From positions 1 through 64,000 of the forward strand of contig NZ_NNBK01000008.1 of assembly GCF_002803075.1 (NCBI RefSeq): a stretch of DNA of 64,000 nucleotides, read 5' to 3'. Under the pieces are notes generated by a model. That model was given only the letters and a program-made list of their open reading frames with translations, did not search any database and was not told the origin of the DNA. This document shows, piece by piece, positions 60,668 to 64,000 of this stretch (within the stretch, counting starts at the first letter, position 1; the number at the start of each line of letters is the position of its first letter). This DNA is from Streptomyces sp. CB01373. GTDB lineage: Bacteria; Actinomycetota; Actinomycetes; Streptomycetales; Streptomycetaceae. A program made the translations under genes and the position numbers.

Positions 60668-62983
60668 TCAGGTGGTGCGGGCGGTGCCTGTCCCCTTCTC
60701 CGCGTCCAGGGCGTACACGCAGCGGTCCTTGCTGCACGCGTACACGACCCCGTCCCTGACCACCGGGGAGCCGGTGATCTCGCCGCCGGTGGCGAGCTTC
60801 CAGCGCAGCCGGCCGTCGTCGGCCTTGAGCGTGTACAGCAGGTGGTCGGTGGAGCCGAAGTGGATACGGCCCTCGGCGACCGCCGGGGCACCGACGATCT
60901 CGCCGCCCGCCTGGAAGCGCCACTTGGGCGTTCCGGTGACCGCGTCCAGGGTGTACAGGCCCCGGCCGCTGCCGACGTGGACGTGCCCGGCGGCGACCAG
61001 GACCGGGGCGACGGAGGCGCGGGACTCGGTGGCGATGCGCCAGCGGTCGCGGCCGTCGGTGGCGTCGAGGGCGTAGACGGTGCCGAGGTAGTCGGCGAGG
61101 TAGACGCCGCCGCCGCTCACCACCGGGCCCGGCGCGAAGGCCGGCGGGCAGAGGAAGACCGCGGGCGCCTCGAAGTGCCAGCGGACATGGCCGCTCGCCA
61201 CGTCCACGGCGAGCACGCGGGTGCCGGCGCAGACGTAGACGTAGCCGTCCGGGGCCGGGGTGACGCGCACCGGCACGCCGCCGCAGGAGGCCGCGTCGCC
61301 GATCGGGTAGGACCAGCGCTCCTCGCCCGTGCGGGCCTCCAGGGCGCGCAGGCGGGCGTCCTGCCAGACGTACACCGTGCCGTCGTGGACGACGGGGCCC
61401 GCCTCGGGGGACTCGAAGTCGGTCTGGCAGCCGGCGATCTCCCACAGCTTCTGGCCGCCCGCGGCCTCCCAGGCCTGGACGCCCCCGCCGCGGGTGCCGG
61501 TGACGACCGTGCCGCGGTCGGCCTTGAGGGAGTACACCCAGGCGTCGGTCTGCACCCGCCACAGGTCGGTGCCCTCGCGGGCGTCCAGGGCGAACAGGGT
61601 GGGCCCGTCGGAGGCGTGCACCCGGCCGTCGGCGACCGCCATGGACCAGGCCACGTCGCGGGTCTTGAAGCGGCGGCGGCCGGTGGCCACGTCCAGGGCG
61701 TGCACCTCGAAGGAGGTGACGTAGACGAGGTCGTCGGCGACGGACGGGGTGCCCCAGACGTCGTTGGACATGCGGAAGCGCCACGGGCGCCAGCCGGCCG
61801 GCGTCTCCGGCGGCACGGCCGGTACGGCGGGGTCGGCGCCGTTGACGCCGGGGTGCGGCCGGGACCAGGTGGCGGCCAGGCCCGCCTCGGGCGGGGGCGC
61901 CTTGACGGCGGCGGCACGGGCGTCGGCGACGCGCGGACCGGGGCCGATCGGCACCTGGGCGCCGGCCAGCCGCACGGGACCGGAGTCGGGGACGCCCACC
62001 GGCGCGGGTCCGGCCGGGGCCGGGACGGCGGGGCTGTGCGAGGGCGGCGGCGGTACGGCGACGCGCGGGGCGGGCGGCAGGGCCAGGCGGCCGCCGCGGC
62101 GGGACTCGATGAGGCCGACCGCCGGCTCGGGCAGCCAGGCGGAGGCCGTACCGCTGTCGTCGGAGCCGGAGCCGAACAGATGGGGCGCGAGCTGGGCCTG
62201 GAGGTCGGCCGGCTTGGGCCGCGCGGTGGCCTCCATCTGCATGCAGGAGTCGATCAGCGGACGCAGCTCGTCCGGGAGTCCCTCCAGGTCGGGGCCCTCG
62301 CGCAGCAGCATGAAGACCGTCTCGACGGGGTTGGCGCCGTGGAAGGGCGGATGCCCGGTGGCGGCGAACACCAGCATCGAGCCGAGCGAGAAGACGTCGC
62401 TGGCGCCGGTGACGCTGCGCGAGTCCTTGGCCTGCTCCGGGGACATGTACGCGGGCGTGCCGACGGCGACGTTCGTCATGGTCAGCCGGGTGTTGGAGAC
62501 CCCGGAGGCGATTCCGAAGTCGATCACGCGTGGCCCGTCCTCGACGACGAGGACGTTCGACGGCTTCAGGTCGCGGTGGACGAGCCCGGCGCCGTGGATG
62601 GACTGGAGCGCCTCGGCGACGCCCGCCGCCAGCCAGCGCACCGCCTGGGCCGGGAGCGGACCGCATTCGGTCACTATCTCCTCCAGGGAGGGCGCCGGGA
62701 CGTAGGCGGTGGCCAGCCACGGCACGGCGGCGCGCGGGTCGGCGTCGACGACCGCGGCCGTGTAGAAGCCGGAGACCGCCCGCGCGGCCTCCACCTCACG
62801 TGTGAAGCGGACCCGGAAGAGCTGGTCCTCGGCCAGCTCGGTCCTGACCGTCTTGATCGCCACGCGCCGGCCGGACGCCGAGCGCGCGAGATAGACCAGC
62901 CCCATGCCGCCGGCACCCAGCCGTCCCAGCACCTCGAACGGCCCGATCCGCCGCGGGTCGTGCTGCGTCAGCTGATCCACCAC
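60668..62983 (-). CDS. afsK: AfsK, Ser/Thr protein kinase with PQQ-type beta-propeller
   Basis: 771 residues from GTG 62983 (GGGGAGG about 10 bases upstream); the N-terminus VVDQLTQHDPRRIGPFEVLG agrees with S. coelicolor AfsK (799 residues). Kinase domain 10-280: GAGGMG, K44, HRDLK 136-140, DFG 155-157, and T168 in the activation loop, which I recall as the autophosphorylation site in S. coelicolor. Then a Pro/Ala linker (about 310-440) and seven or so PQQ-like repeats (VYVTSFEVHALDVATGRRRF, GTVYALDATDGRDRWRI, LLYTLKADDGRLRWKLA). Phosphorylates AfsR. No clear membrane helix; membrane association is known for the homologue. Confidence 0.96.
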   Translation of the reverse strand: MVDQLTQHDPRRIGPFEVLGRLGAGGMGLVYLARSASGRRVAIKTVRTELAEDQLFRVRFTREVEAARAVSGFYTAAVVDADPRAAVPWLATAYVPAPSLEEIVTECGPLPAQAVRWLAAGVAEALQSIHGAGLVHRDLKPSNVLVVEDGPRVIDFGIASGVSNTRLTMTNVAVGTPAYMSPEQAKDSRSVTGASDVFSLGSMLVFAATGHPPFHGANPVETVFMLLREGPDLEGLPDELRPLIDSCMQMEATARPKPADLQAQLAPHLFGSGSDDSGTASAWLPEPAVGLIESRRGGRLALPPAPRVAVPPPPSHSPAVPAPAGPAPVGVPDSGPVRLAGAQVPIGPGPRVADARAAAVKAPPPEAGLAATWSRPHPGVNGADPAVPAVPPETPAGWRPWRFRMSNDVWGTPSVADDLVYVTSFEVHALDVATGRRRFKTRDVAWSMAVADGRVHASDGPTLFALDAREGTDLWRVQTDAWVYSLKADRGTVVTGTRGGGVQAWEAAGGQKLWEIAGCQTDFESPEAGPVVHDGTVYVWQDARLRALEARTGEERWSYPIGDAASCGGVPVRVTPAPDGYVYVCAGTRVLAVDVASGHVRWHFEAPAVFLCPPAFAPGPVVSGGGVYLADYLGTVYALDATDGRDRWRIATESRASVAPVLVAAGHVHVGSGRGLYTLDAVTGTPKWRFQAGGEIVGAPAVAEGRIHFGSTDHLLYTLKADDGRLRWKLATGGEITGSPVVRDGVVYACSKDRCVYALDAEKGTGTARTT

Positions 62984-63195
62984 TTGCCTGCCACCTCCCC
63001 GTACGAGCCGCGCCACCCACATATGTACGCGACCGAAGTGCAGCGTCTCACCACCGCACCGCCGTGGCGGCACGCACCCTGATTCTTCCTGTCCGGCGCA
63101 CAGGTTGCGAACCCGGCGACACATCGGGATGTCACGCCGCAAAACCCCCTCTTCCCGGTCGGGGGGCGGATTTCACCTCTCCGATCGCCGCTCCC

Positions 63196-63921
63196 TCACC
63201 TCTCCAGGAGGGCGAAGGACGCCCCCTGATTGTCGGCGACGACGGCGACGGTTCCGTACGACGTCCCGAAGGGCGGCACCTGCACCCGTCCGCCGAGCCG
63301 GGCGACCGTGCCGAGGGCGGCCTCCAGCTCCGCGACCCGGAAGTGGACGAGGAAGTGCGGCGGCATCTCGGGCGGGAAGACGTCGGAGACGGCGGCCCGG
63401 CCGAATTCGGGCTCGGCGCCCGGCCCGAACAGGGCGTCGTGGAACAGTCCGCCGTAGAAGACGTTGGCGGCCTCGGTGTCGCGGGCGTAGAGCTGGGCCC
63501 AGACGAAGGTGCCCGGCTCGTGGCGTCTGCCGAAGCCCTGGTGGCTGTCCGGCTGCCACAGCCCGAAGACGGCGCCCTCGGGATCGGCGGCGAGGGCGGC
63601 CAGGCCCAGACCGTCGACCCGGGCGGGCGGGATCACGATCTGCCCGCCGCCGGCCCGGATCCGCTCGGCCAGCGCCCGGATGTCCGGGGTCGCGAAGTAC
63701 ACGGTCCAGACGGTGGGCATACGGCCGTCCGTCTTCGGCGAGAGCGCGGCGACGGGCTCCCCGTGCAGCCGGGCCGGTACGGACGCTCCGTACGTCTCCT
63801 CCGCGAAGCTCCACCCGAAGAGCTCACCGTAGAACCGCTTTCCCGCCTCGACGTCGGGAAGCTGCGCGTCCACCCAGCAGGGGACGCCCTCTGTGCTCGC
63901 GGATGCCCTGTTTTCGGCCAT
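63196..63921 (-). CDS. VOC family protein with two glyoxalase-like domains
   Basis: 241 residues from ATG 63921. Two vicinal oxygen chelate domains: CWVDAQLPDVEAGKRFYGELFGW to GAVFGLWQ (about 14-124), and FVWAQLYARDTEAANVFYGGLF to the C-terminal GASFALLER. This double-domain type is common in Streptomyces and of unknown substrate. Metal ligands are not fully conserved. Upstream of afsK on the same strand, separated by 212 bases. Confidence 0.88.
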   Translation of the reverse strand: MAENRASASTEGVPCWVDAQLPDVEAGKRFYGELFGWSFAEETYGASVPARLHGEPVAALSPKTDGRMPTVWTVYFATPDIRALAERIRAGGGQIVIPPARVDGLGLAALAADPEGAVFGLWQPDSHQGFGRRHEPGTFVWAQLYARDTEAANVFYGGLFHDALFGPGAEPEFGRAAVSDVFPPEMPPHFLVHFRVAELEAALGTVARLGGRVQVPPFGTSYGTVAVVADNQGASFALLER

Positions 63922-64000
63922 GTCGCCAAAGTAGCCGGGTCACGCGCAGCCCGCAGACCAGGCACACCAGCCTCTCCGAGCTCATGCACCCCATTTGCAG

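Noticed and set aside
60842..63082. Plus-strand 746-codon open frame
   Set aside because: Antisense shadow of afsK.

Overview
The window looks like a piece of a Streptomyces chromosome. Base composition is very GC-rich, GTG starts behind GGAGG-type ribosome sites are frequent, and XRE-DUF397 pairs, a fused F420 synthase (fbiC) and the afsR-afsS-afsK antibiotic regulatory locus are all present. These families are typical of streptomycetes. No gene is cut by either window edge.

Left part (1-10.9 kb) is accessory and loosely packed. It holds a Uma2-type nuclease, a broken VOC gene, three DUF5994 paralogues around a STAS-acetyltransferase fusion and a SpoIIE-type phosphatase, then a GYD protein, a snapalysin protease, an acetyltransferase and an unknown gene. 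Three decayed copies of the 3' half of a tRNA-Arg(CCU) gene, all on the + strand and each followed by a hairpin, break this part up (6699, 7665, 10766). They look like scars of successive integrations into one tRNA gene whose intact copy should lie left of the window.

Middle part (10.9-35 kb): a DUF4173 membrane protein, a three-gene ABC exporter-like operon with a leader hairpin, a large secreted beta-propeller protein, and a dehydrogenase/RraA-like divergent pair. Next comes an unusual sigma-factor locus in which one 139-residue extracellular module occurs twice, once secreted and once membrane-anchored behind the sigma gene. A carbohydrate locus follows: debranching enzyme, LacI regulator, binding protein and two permeases, with no ATPase. 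It is followed by small secreted and membrane proteins, an MFS exporter divergent from an ArsR-type regulator, and a glutathione peroxidase coupled to that regulator.

Right part (35-64 kb) looks like conserved chromosome. It has a GT-C-like membrane protein, a D-Ala-D-Ala carboxypeptidase with a very long acidic N-terminus, a GPP34 protein, two XRE-DUF397 pairs with an anti-sigma-type ATPase, a sodium:solute symporter and an ADP-ribosylglycohydrolase-like protein with altered metal motifs. Beyond these lie a candidate DUF6247/RelE toxin-antitoxin pair, a two-component system next to a DUF347 membrane protein with an 11-bp-phased direct repeat, a catalytically dead L,D-transpeptidase-like protein, fbiC, a PHP metallohydrolase, and afsR-afsS-afsK. 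The afsS gene has an AfsR/PhoP-type direct repeat and a leader with two strong hairpins.

All functional calls come from reading motifs and recalling families; no database search was run.
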